Shown here piece after piece: positions 9,001 through 15,444 of a stretch of 38,082 nt of DNA. Origin of the DNA: a virus. The position numbers were made by a program, and so were the translations under genes. A model generated the notes under the pieces. That model was given only the letters and a program-made list of their open reading frames with translations. It was not told where the DNA came from and did no database searches. The stretch covers positions 1 to 38,082 of IMG/VR virus record IMGVR_UViG_3300020220_000148; one strand, written 5' to 3'. How positions within the stretch are numbered: position 1 is the first letter of the stretch; every line of letters begins with the position of its first letter.

Positions 9001-10676
9001 TGTTTGGTATTATATCTGGGAGTTCAACCACAATTAGAGCCGTATTTAAAGATGATTTCGGAAATATCCTAGCTTCACTTTCGGCTCAAAGTTCTACACC
9101 AAATAGTATATTTGGTAACTCAACCCAATTCATTGTTGGTGATGGTGTTGGTGATTATTCATCAATTGCATCAATTCAAGAGATTAGATATTACTCATCA
9201 TCCCTTTCCGAAGAAATATTTCAAGAGCACGCCTTAAATACTGAAGCATATTTTTCAGATGATAATACAACCGATGTTGATAATAGCCAAACCTCTTACA
9301 AAAATTTGGTTTATAGAATATTTCCTGATAGTGGGTTTAATACTATATCAACAGCTATTTCATCATCCCACCCAAATCAATTTTTTAAAACCACTTCAGG
9401 TGGAGCACCATTAACCGCATCATTACCAAATCACACATCGGCTGATTTAGTTGGTGAGGTGGATACTCAATTTGTAAAAGTTCCATCGGCGGGAGTATTA
9501 AATGAGAATAATAATAAAGTAAGAATAGAATCTTCGGTTTTAAGTGGTTCTTTAGATGTTGAAAGAACTGGTGAAGTTTCTCAATATGATTATACCCAAT
9601 TAGATTCAAATTTGGTTGGATTATATTTCTCATCAACGGATGTAGTAAATGATGATATATACAATTCAGAAGGTTATTTTGAAATAGATGATTGGGTAGG
9701 AGATCCGGATGATAGATTTAATGATGATTATCCTTTATTAAAATGGAGAGCAGGTGAGTATTTTAAAAAGTATGTTAATCTAACACCGGCTTCAGGTTCG
9801 GCTCAAAGGCGTGGGACTGCAATTGGACTTTTGTTGGATTTGTTATCTTTATATGACCATAGTATATTCCAACAAGTAAAACAATTAATACCCGCAAGGT
9901 GTGAGTATATTGGTGGTGTATTATTAGAACCGCATATTTTAGAAAGAAACAAAATCAAACGAGATGATAAGTGGTCACTCGCCCGACTGGATTATCCACT
10001 ACTTTTGGAAGATTCACCCAAAGTAATAGAAGCTTCAAAGATTGATTATTTAGGAATCATTATACCAAATATTCAGGTCATTGGAGCAAAGCTTGACCAT
10101 TTAGTGAATATTAAACCAAATATTCAGGCCATTGGAGCAAAGCTTGATTATTTAGGAACTATTACACCAAATATTCAAACTATTGGAGCAAAGCTTGACC
10201 ATTTAGTAAATATTAAACCAAATATTCAAGTCATTGGAGCAAAACTTGATTATTCAGCTCCAATATATGTTAAAGATTCATACTATAAAGGTGCTTTAAT
10301 AAAATATCAATATCCCATATTAAGTGCTAGTAGTGGGGTGTTTTTTAATGTTCAAAATCCTTGGTGGGAAAGGCAGATTATATGGTCTTATATGGATCAA
10401 AGATTATCTCCGCACGGAAAACAACGAGAATTCTTCTATTCATCATCTTTATCCGCATCATTAGGTAAATATTATTCATCATCATTAATACCATACCCAT
10501 CTGTTCAAACCGATGAATTACCATTAGGTTTAGCAAATTTAAAATTTAATGGTTGTAATAGTGGAGTTACATCAATAGATGGATTACCTAGTGTTGAAAT
10601 ATTTAGAGTAGATTCAAATGTATTAGGAATTCCTCCAAGAAATTCGTCAGTTCGGGGTGCTAATATAAAAAAATAA
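6057..10676 (+). CDS. Large tail/baseplate protein, gp7-like core with LamG-like domain and 17-residue repeats
   Basis: The 1539-residue product is the largest of the window. Residues 1-700 are serine/glycine-rich beta structure (many SGS turns). Residues about 745-880 carry a tail-protein core: FINMIGHHFDILWTYVKSL, SKEKIRSEVWRRVLNNLPY, then SKGTPRSIKALLSCYGIP and LKIREYGGP. I associate this with large wedge proteins of T4-like phages from metagenomes, in the position of gp7. Residues about 930-1070 resemble a LamG/concanavalin-like sandwich (IASIQEIRYYSSSLSEEIFQ). Residues 1330-1397 are four tandem 17-residue repeats. The C-terminus (NPWWERQIIWSYMDQRLSPH onward) is aromatic-rich. T4 gp7 is 1032 residues, so this is an expanded relative at best. 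Wedge assembly plus surface binding is inferred. Confidence 0.62.
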   Translation: MSLDRFINFDDIISSTSPLYGETFENLGNYRFISSSFTGVDFFVDTPSNIGGIAGPRQSFLELHIYDSDNNLLKSSYFRNFLTISGSQISSATNPIFGFSPEKDIRELGYDSGIYTMVYNPLYNFAGNPNEPDLKISEISSDRTEIRIKNPSNFNLKLIKDIQEFKYTVQPLNNFTNGSSKPEFLLNFGNNIISDISYINFVGEGITPIPFPTGSFNGQHTLFKPPNYPLSPRGILFKEIVSGSVNQQYPSGSATRRFTFFKLELNQNNEPEWVQEKATEGTYAGAPYYLFNNDIIGTELNGRNDNILVLSGSNRGPNGPVFTNPPAFIQPEDASNLTDNLEITVPQRLLPGAAFDYYQNFEISHESRPNFIVKQYKNRTKLSKDDDDNPTIVFYVSGSIYVSGSLNPNISRLLTTVRYSQILPRPADGPNGVYEALGVTNTSNPEDVRNSELFADSSGQLVNFANVRLKNQKGGSLLSGVITPQGRQGISDLYIKLTLPLDDSIDVGQSLSIDGRLQKSYIEKIVAYDQLNQIKRVQFLQPNFNIDLDKYGKSDGTDFKSWNDLLDANLSTSQQIIDSYFSGSFGNIELNIDYSDFKNFVHYSSATERVDNFFSKLQTIEGYNSRIVTLQQISGSHALTNISQAITRRDTLIGGFDGFEKWMYNKATGSLYTHYSTTDNPATPYPKISTYPIVFYPTTSSQAESWYAGAYSSASLYDSQNDSALINMIPFALREDPLNEDYVLFINMIGHHFDILWTYVKSLEDINKREEHPEDGMSDDLLYDVAKSMGWYLSNGWGNANLWEYTLGTNSSGSRSQTIGGLETKSKEKIRSEVWRRVLNNLPYIYKSKGTPRSIKALLSCYGIPSLFLKIREYGGPTIVESPNKYEAERFIYKVETSDSKPIRNPFGSIGIDGSISIPNTIEVIGKMPLNDFTIGRLTGGGTDLDFEWNYSDGRARILAKTGSSLVMSSSYMNYKTRKDGVFGIISGSSTTIRAVFKDDFGNILASLSAQSSTPNSIFGNSTQFIVGDGVGDYSSIASIQEIRYYSSSLSEEIFQEHALNTEAYFSDDNTTDVDNSQTSYKNLVYRIFPDSGFNTISTAISSSHPNQFFKTTSGGAPLTASLPNHTSADLVGEVDTQFVKVPSAGVLNENNNKVRIESSVLSGSLDVERTGEVSQYDYTQLDSNLVGLYFSSTDVVNDDIYNSEGYFEIDDWVGDPDDRFNDDYPLLKWRAGEYFKKYVNLTPASGSAQRRGTAIGLLLDLLSLYDHSIFQQVKQLIPARCEYIGGVLLEPHILERNKIKRDDKWSLARLDYPLLLEDSPKVIEASKIDYLGIIIPNIQVIGAKLDHLVNIKPNIQAIGAKLDYLGTITPNIQTIGAKLDHLVNIKPNIQVIGAKLDYSAPIYVKDSYYKGALIKYQYPILSASSGVFFNVQNPWWERQIIWSYMDQRLSPHGKQREFFYSSSLSASLGKYYSSSLIPYPSVQTDELPLGLANLKFNGCNSGVTSIDGLPSVEIFRVDSNVLGIPPRNSSVRGANIKK
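10044..10247 (+). repeat. Four tandem 51-bp coding repeats with 102-bp higher-order periodicity
   Basis: Units start at 10044, 10095, 10146 and 10197, each encoding D-(Y/H)-L-x-x-I-x-P-N-I-Q-x-I-G-A-K-L. Units 1 and 3 begin DYLG while 2 and 4 begin DHLVNIKPN, so the array looks like a duplicated 34-residue pair. A degenerate remnant (ASKI before unit 1, DYSAPI after unit 4) flanks it. All units stay in frame. Confidence 0.95.
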
Positions 10677-10680
10677 AATC

Positions 10681-10740
10681 TATATTTATATAAAACAAAA
10701 TTAAAAAAATAAAAATCTATATTTATATAAAACAAAATTA
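10681..10740 (+). promoter_or_regulatory. Tandemly duplicated NATATTTAT promoter-like element
   Basis: A 23-bp identical sequence beginning TATATTTATATAAAAC occurs at 10681-10703 and again at 10718-10740 (37-bp period), each preceded by AAAATC or AAAAATC. Both copies lie in the 76-nt gap before the ATG at 10753, and the second runs into the AGGAAATAAT leader. Two late-promoter boxes in series would raise expression of the next gene. The duplication is seen directly, while promoter function is inferred. Confidence 0.55.
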
Positions 10741-10752
10741 AGGAAATAATAT

Positions 10753-11355
10753 ATGGGATACTTAGATAATACATCGGTGACTGTTGATGCTATCTTAACA
10801 AAAAAAGGTAGAGAGCGATTAGCTTCTTCTAGAGACGAATTTGAAATTACAAAATTTGCATTAGGAGATGATGAAGTTGATTACACATTATATAACCCAT
10901 CACATACATTGGGTTCATCATATTATGGTGAAATGATAGAAAATATGCCTATATTGGAAGCAATTACAGATGAAAACTACGCATTGAAATATAAATTAGT
11001 AACATTACCAACCCGCACCTCTAACATACCTATAATGACAGTTGCTCCAACATCAATTTCGATACCACAAAGTAGCGCCCTACCCAGAAATGCGCCGGGG
11101 ACGCCCGTCGGCCCCAACCGAAACTCCGTAACCGTTACCATCGCCGGCCAAGTCGCTCAACAAGGTACTTTTACTGTAACTCTTTTGGATAGTGATTTGG
11201 GTGAAATTACCCCAGACCCGGTCTATCCTTTTAAGTTTGAATTTACGAGCATTTTTACACTAACCCCCCAACTAGACCAAAACGGTACGATAATAGTTCA
11301 ATCGGATAGATTTGGTACACGAATCGATATACCTGTTACAGTTACAGTACAATAA
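10753..11355 (+). CDS. Virion structural protein with conserved N-terminal domain and variable beta-sandwich tail
   Basis: The product has 200 residues. The N-terminal half (GYLDNTSVTVDAILTKKGRE, then EFEITKFALGDDEVDYTLY) is a conserved domain I associate with structural proteins of T4-like metagenomic phages; its exact function is unknown to me. Residues about 110-200 form an alternating beta pattern (NSVTVTIAGQVAQQGTFTVT, ending IDIPVTVTVQ) that looks like an immunoglobulin-like sandwich. The DNA encoding the junction (11071-11160) is about 64% GC by hand count, far above its surroundings, which suggests domain exchange. The upstream promoter duplication implies high expression. The leader is AAGGAAATAATAT. 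Confidence 0.62.
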   Translation: MGYLDNTSVTVDAILTKKGRERLASSRDEFEITKFALGDDEVDYTLYNPSHTLGSSYYGEMIENMPILEAITDENYALKYKLVTLPTRTSNIPIMTVAPTSISIPQSSALPRNAPGTPVGPNRNSVTVTIAGQVAQQGTFTVTLLDSDLGEITPDPVYPFKFEFTSIFTLTPQLDQNGTIIVQSDRFGTRIDIPVTVTVQ

Positions 11356-11415
11356 ATTTTATGGGTGTATATCAATTAATAAAATGTTAAAAAAATATAA
11401 AAGGGAAAAATACAA

Positions 11416-12522
11416 ATGGCAACACAAACAATTATAATTGGAAATCAGAACGTAACTGCTAGCTCTGGAGCATTTGAAAATTTAGATCCAGATGATATAT
11501 TCGATGATCCAATAATTCAAAGAGTAACTCGTGGATTATTTACCCAAAACTCCCCAACATTATCAACATTTTTCACATCATCTGCACAAAGTGCTTCATC
11601 GGGACAATATTATTACGATGTTTACGATGAACCGGCGAGTGATGAACATCGAGAAGTCCAATTTTCAGTAGCATATGGACACGCATTAGGTAGTGGTTCG
11701 TTAGTAATAAACGCAGCATCGAATTTTGCTGGTTCGCAAGACACCCCATCTCGTGCAATTTATGCCCAATATGTACAAACTCTTTTACCTTCAACCCAAC
11801 AAAAATTCAGTTTTATAGGTCTTGGTGCTTCGGGTGTGGCCGTAGATGAAAACATAATTTATGTAATTAACTTTAAAAGGGGTAGAATCAAAGATTTGTT
11901 GGATGCCGGTAATTTTGAATTAAATCTTAGAAGTGGTTCTAATCAACTACGATTAATAGATGATTCTCGAGATACACTTCAGGCAGGAAACCAAAATTCA
12001 GAATTTTTTAATGTAGTTTCCGGTTCACTAGCGAATGGTATAGCAATTGCCGCCGCAACACGAACATATGGAAGGGTTTATCCCGAAAGAGGTGTAATCG
12101 TTTTATCAGGAACACTATTAGGTTCGTCAAGTATTATTCCAGTATTAAACACTAATACTGGTTCTAATGTAAATGGTGATAACGCATTTAAGTTGTTCGA
12201 AGCTATAAGTAGTTCGGCAGCTAATGATTCTACCAATGGTGCATTTAAAGGGAGAAATGTTGAAGAAGTCAAATCTACATATTATTTTTTAAGAGCTAAA
12301 AATACTAAGTTTAATTTTAGTAATAATCCATCGTATGTATCTTCTTCCGGTGGTATAAATGTACTTAGACAACCAACATTTGTAAATAATCCAAAAACAT
12401 ATATTACAACCGTTGGGTTGTATAATACTGGAAGTGAAATGTTAGCAGTTGGTAAATTATCAAAACCAATATTAAAATCTTTTGGTAACGAAATTCTTTT
12501 AAAAGTAAAATTAGATTTTTAA
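11416..12522 (+). CDS. Virion structural protein (tail/baseplate), member of a two-gene family
   Basis: The product has 368 residues. Recognisable segments are PIIQRVTRGLFTQNSPTLST, FSVAYGHALGSGSLVI, VIYVINFKRGRIKDLLDAGN-like and NFELNLRSGSNQLRLIDDSR, all beta-rich and serine-rich with no signal peptide. The C-terminus (TYITTVGLYNTGSEMLAVGK, then LSKPILKSFGNEILLKVKLDF) is matched by the C-terminus of the next gene product, so the two share a terminal module. I recall similar proteins next to baseplate genes in marine T4-like phages but cannot assign a T4 number (gp8 or a fibre-attachment protein are options). A GGGAAAAATACAA leader lies before the ATG. Confidence 0.62.
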   Translation: MATQTIIIGNQNVTASSGAFENLDPDDIFDDPIIQRVTRGLFTQNSPTLSTFFTSSAQSASSGQYYYDVYDEPASDEHREVQFSVAYGHALGSGSLVINAASNFAGSQDTPSRAIYAQYVQTLLPSTQQKFSFIGLGASGVAVDENIIYVINFKRGRIKDLLDAGNFELNLRSGSNQLRLIDDSRDTLQAGNQNSEFFNVVSGSLANGIAIAAATRTYGRVYPERGVIVLSGTLLGSSSIIPVLNTNTGSNVNGDNAFKLFEAISSSAANDSTNGAFKGRNVEEVKSTYYFLRAKNTKFNFSNNPSYVSSSGGINVLRQPTFVNNPKTYITTVGLYNTGSEMLAVGKLSKPILKSFGNEILLKVKLDF

Positions 12523-12533
12523 AATAATAATTA

Positions 12534-13454
12534 ATGCCATATAATAGAACAGTTCAAAAAATTGTATTAAATAATAGAAATTTTGATGGTATTAATTATA
12601 CTTTTAAAAAAATAAATGAGGTATTTTCACAAGAAAAAAAATTTGTTGCACATAAAAGATATGAAGTAACGGATTCAAATCATTACACATCATTTGGTAT
12701 ATCTACTTTAAGAGCAATAAGACCCCATATTAGTGGTGGGATTGAATTTACACCAACCGATTTAACACAAAGTTCCACATACGATGGATTAAGTGATGTT
12801 TATCAAAAAACAATGTGGGTTAGTTTAGATAGATTATTTACTACTGATTGGAGATTAAAATTATACGATACCGCATCAGTTTTATCTATACCTGTTTATA
12901 GATTTGGGTTTGAAATAAAGCCAACATCGGTTAATATAACAAACTATTCAGGCTCAACAACAAACTATAGATACTATACGGATGAAAAAGTAGATGATGA
13001 GTGGGGAACTATAGTATCATCATCAGCAACATATGGTTATGTTTTTTATAGACAGGGTTTGATTGTTATGACAAACACCGGTTCTAATAATCAAAACACT
13101 TTTTTAGGAGATGGTAATTGGGATTATAGTTCTAATAGAGGGTTTATTGTAAACTATAGAGCAACTAAATTGGTAGAAGAAGTTAATTTAATTTGTCATA
13201 TTCCAAAAGATGAATTTAATAAAAGCACAAATCCAAGTGTGTTAGAACCTATAACCGCGTCGTTGAGTGGAACGTCCGGATCAGCTTCAGCTTACAAATC
13301 ATTTACAACAGGTTCAGAATTCATGCCATACATAACAACTATTGGATTATACAACGATGATGGTGAAATGATGGCTGTTGCAAAATTAGGTTCACCATTA
13401 AAGAAAAGTACGATTACGGATTTATTTATAAATGTAAAATTTGATATAGATTAG
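12534..13454 (+). CDS. Virion structural protein (tail/baseplate), paralogous C-terminus with the previous gene
   Basis: The product has 306 residues. The N-terminus (IVLNNRNFDGINYTFKKINE) is followed by aromatic, beta-rich sequence (YRFGFEIKPTSVNITNYSGS; SATYGYVFYRQGLIVMTNTG). The C-terminus PYITTIGLYNDDGEMMAVAK, then LGSPLKKSTITDLFINVKFD, aligns with that of the preceding product: both have YITTxGLYNxxxEMxAVxKL, a P about three residues later, and a final VKxD strand. This shared module is probably a common docking or trimerisation element. There is no strong Shine-Dalgarno sequence (AATAATTAATG). A structural tail role is inferred from context and composition. Confidence 0.62.
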   Translation: MPYNRTVQKIVLNNRNFDGINYTFKKINEVFSQEKKFVAHKRYEVTDSNHYTSFGISTLRAIRPHISGGIEFTPTDLTQSSTYDGLSDVYQKTMWVSLDRLFTTDWRLKLYDTASVLSIPVYRFGFEIKPTSVNITNYSGSTTNYRYYTDEKVDDEWGTIVSSSATYGYVFYRQGLIVMTNTGSNNQNTFLGDGNWDYSSNRGFIVNYRATKLVEEVNLICHIPKDEFNKSTNPSVLEPITASLSGTSGSASAYKSFTTGSEFMPYITTIGLYNDDGEMMAVAKLGSPLKKSTITDLFINVKFDID

Positions 13455-13456
13455 TT

Positions 13457-13876
13457 ATGCCAAAAAATTGGGGTCACATCCAAAAAACCAAAGGGCATCG
13501 CTCGGGTTTGGAGGATAAAGTTTCGGATGAATTAAAACAAATAGGTATTGATGGTGAATATGAAAAACACCAAATATCCTATACTAAACCTGCTACCAAT
13601 CATACATACAAACCTGATTTTAGATTGCCCAATGGAATTTTTATAGAAACAAAGGGTAGGTTTACTTTAGAGGATAGAAAAAAACACTTATTAATAAAAG
13701 CTCAAAAGCCTGATTTGGATATACGGATTGTATTTCAAAATCCAAATGCAAAATTAAATAAAAGGTCAAAAACTACATATGGGATGTGGGCCGATAAAAA
13801 CGGATTTAAATGGGCCACAAAACAAATCCCCACAGAATGGATAAATGAAGAACCCAAAACATTTTTGTTTGGATAA
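13457..13876 (+). CDS. Endonuclease I, Holliday-junction resolvase (T7 gp3-like)
   Basis: The product has 139 residues (T7 endonuclease I has 149). The catalytic set of the family is present with T7 spacing: Glu19 (SGLEDKV), Asp54 (YKPDF), Glu64 and Lys66 (IETKGRF), matching T7 Glu20, Asp55, Glu65 and Lys67. The enzyme cuts branched DNA such as Holliday junctions with two metal ions per site, acting as a domain-swapped dimer. In a T4-like phage this job normally belongs to endonuclease VII (gp49), so this is probably a functional replacement that clears branches before packaging. It starts 2 nt after the preceding stop and opens the DNA-metabolism island. Confidence 0.88.
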   Translation: MPKNWGHIQKTKGHRSGLEDKVSDELKQIGIDGEYEKHQISYTKPATNHTYKPDFRLPNGIFIETKGRFTLEDRKKHLLIKAQKPDLDIRIVFQNPNAKLNKRSKTTYGMWADKNGFKWATKQIPTEWINEEPKTFLFG

Positions 13877-13904
13877 TTAGTTTTTCTGTTGTATATTGTG
13901 TAGA

Positions 13905-14519
13905 ATGGGTTTAGTAAAAACATACACAGTTGAACATACATCGTTTAATCAGAACATTCGTGTCTTTTTAAAAAAGTGGCATTACTCTGATTATGTAAAT
14001 ATACAAACAAAACATGCATTTATTCTACTCAGAGAAGGAAATTTTGGTATGCCTGAAATAATTGGTGTTTGTATCTACACCCGACCAGCAGGCCCAACCG
14101 CAGGGCAAACATATCACCCATCCCGTCCCGATAAGGTTTTAGAATTACGAAGATTGTGTTTGGTAGATGATACACCAAAAAATGCTGAATCGTATTTTAT
14201 ATCCAAAACAATTAAGTGGTTAAAACAAAATACGGATTGGGAATACATAATAAGTTACGCAGACCAAAATCAGGGGCATAGGGGGGTTATCTACCGTGCT
14301 TCCAATTTTAATTATTTGGGTGAAACATCCGCATCAAAATCGTTGGAGGTGGATGGTAAATCATTTCATATTAGGACACTTTCTATGTTGGATAGACCTT
14401 ATGGAGTTGAAATAAATAGGAGATATAAAGAGGGTGATGAGAATGTAAAGATAATTACTAACTTACCAAAACATATTTATACATACGATTTAAGAGATGG
14501 TAGAAGAAAGATTAATTGA
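13905..14519 (+). CDS. mom: Mom-like DNA adenine modification acyltransferase (GNAT fold)
   Basis: From the ATG at 13905 the product has 204 residues. It carries the signatures I know from the phage Mu Mom family: W-H-Y-S (His26, Tyr27), a central LELRRLCLVDDTPKNAESYF, and SYADQNQGHRGVIYRASNF (Asp120, His125, Tyr130). Mu Mom converts adenine to N6-(carbamoylmethyl)adenine and so protects phage DNA from restriction. His/Tyr near the start and Asp/Tyr in the SYAD segment are the residues thought to be important. A TTG nine bases upstream (13896) would add three residues, but the ATG is preferred. No Com-like translational regulator is seen next to it. The end overlaps the primase gene by 23 nt. 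Confidence 0.82.
   Translation: MGLVKTYTVEHTSFNQNIRVFLKKWHYSDYVNIQTKHAFILLREGNFGMPEIIGVCIYTRPAGPTAGQTYHPSRPDKVLELRRLCLVDDTPKNAESYFISKTIKWLKQNTDWEYIISYADQNQGHRGVIYRASNFNYLGETSASKSLEVDGKSFHIRTLSMLDRPYGVEINRRYKEGDENVKIITNLPKHIYTYDLRDGRRKIN
14472..14480 (+). promoter_or_regulatory. Intragenic CATATTTAT box before the primase gene
   Basis: CATATTTAT lies inside the end of the mom-like gene, 16 nt before the primase ATG at 14497, a spacing similar to intergenic boxes at 22009 and 26966. It might drive primase separately, but the box also occurs by chance inside genes in such AT-rich DNA. Confidence 0.25.
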
Positions 14520-15444
14520 GTTATTAGAAAAGGTTTTGGGTAAAAGTAAAAAAACCACTGGGGATAACTATGCTTTTTATTCACCATTCACCGACCATTA
14601 CAAACCAAAACTTGAAATAAACATAAAAACAACATCGGATGGTGATAACCCCTGGCATTGTTGGATATCGGATGAAAAGGGAAAAACAATCCGTTCATTG
14701 TTTAAAAAGCTGAATGTATCACCACAAATATGGGATGAGTATAATTCTATTTTCAGAAACATTAGAAAATATAAACAACCAACCGAACAACTAACCCAAC
14801 AACAAACATTTGTTCAACTACCTAAAGAGTTTATTCCTTTATGGGAATCATCTAAATCCATTATTTATTCACATGCCCTAAATTACATTTTAGGTAGAGG
14901 AATCCGACCGGGTGATATTGTTAAATATGGAATGGGGTATTGTGTTGAGGGTGAATATAGTAATAGAATTATCATCCCTTCATACGATTCGGATGGGATG
15001 TTAAACTATTTTGTTAGTAGGGCTTTTTATGATACAGCACAAAAGCATAAAAATCCAAAGGTATCCAAAGATATTATTGGGTTTGATTTGTATGTAAATT
15101 GGAATGAACCAATCGTTATTTGTGAGGGGGTCTTTGATGCAATCGCAATTCGTAGAAACGCCATTCCTATATTTGGAAAAACAATTCCACCAAAATTAGA
15201 AAAAAAGATATTGGATAAAAAAGTATCCCGTATCTATGTTTGTTTAGATTCCGATGCTATCAACAACTCTATTCAATTATGTGAGAAACTAATGGGTTGG
15301 GGAATTAAAGTTCACTTAGTTCAGTTGGATTCGGAGGATGATGCATCTGAATTAGGATATGATAAGATAAACACAAAAATATACGATACTCCCGAATTAA
15401 ATTTACTAAGTTTGGTGGAGTATAAAATGTTTAGGAAAAAATGA
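14497..15444 (+). CDS. 61: DNA primase, TOPRIM type (gp61-like) with degenerate zinc ribbon
   Basis: The product has 315 residues (T4 gp61 has 342). TOPRIM motifs are clear: ICEGVFDAIAI with Glu210 and YVCLDSDA with Asp251 and Asp253, which bind the metal ions for primer synthesis. The central part (LNYILGRGIRPGDIVKYGMG; SNRIIIPSYDSDGMLNYFVS) is the usual primase N-subdomain. The N-terminal zinc-ribbon region keeps its frame (FYSPFTDHYKPKLEIN; NPWHCWISDEKGKTI), but three of the four expected cysteines are replaced: Ser29, Thr32 and Ser58, with only Cys55 left. A primase in this family normally uses that ribbon for template recognition. It would partner a gp41-type helicase not present here. 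The stop overlaps the next start as ATGA. Confidence 0.85.
   Translation: MVEERLIELLEKVLGKSKKTTGDNYAFYSPFTDHYKPKLEINIKTTSDGDNPWHCWISDEKGKTIRSLFKKLNVSPQIWDEYNSIFRNIRKYKQPTEQLTQQQTFVQLPKEFIPLWESSKSIIYSHALNYILGRGIRPGDIVKYGMGYCVEGEYSNRIIIPSYDSDGMLNYFVSRAFYDTAQKHKNPKVSKDIIGFDLYVNWNEPIVICEGVFDAIAIRRNAIPIFGKTIPPKLEKKILDKKVSRIYVCLDSDAINNSIQLCEKLMGWGIKVHLVQLDSEDDASELGYDKINTKIYDTPELNLLSLVEYKMFRKK

Noticed and set aside
10044-10247. Tandem repeats as a CRISPR array
   Set aside because: The units are contiguous, in frame and without unique spacers; the same applies to 19908-20066.
11071-11355. Diversity-generating retroelement variable region at the GC-rich sandwich domain
   Set aside because: No reverse transcriptase gene and no template repeat were found in the window.
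13896-13904. TTG start upstream of the mom-like gene
   Set aside because: It adds only Met-Cys-Arg, has no ribosome site, and the ATG at 13905 keeps all conserved motifs.
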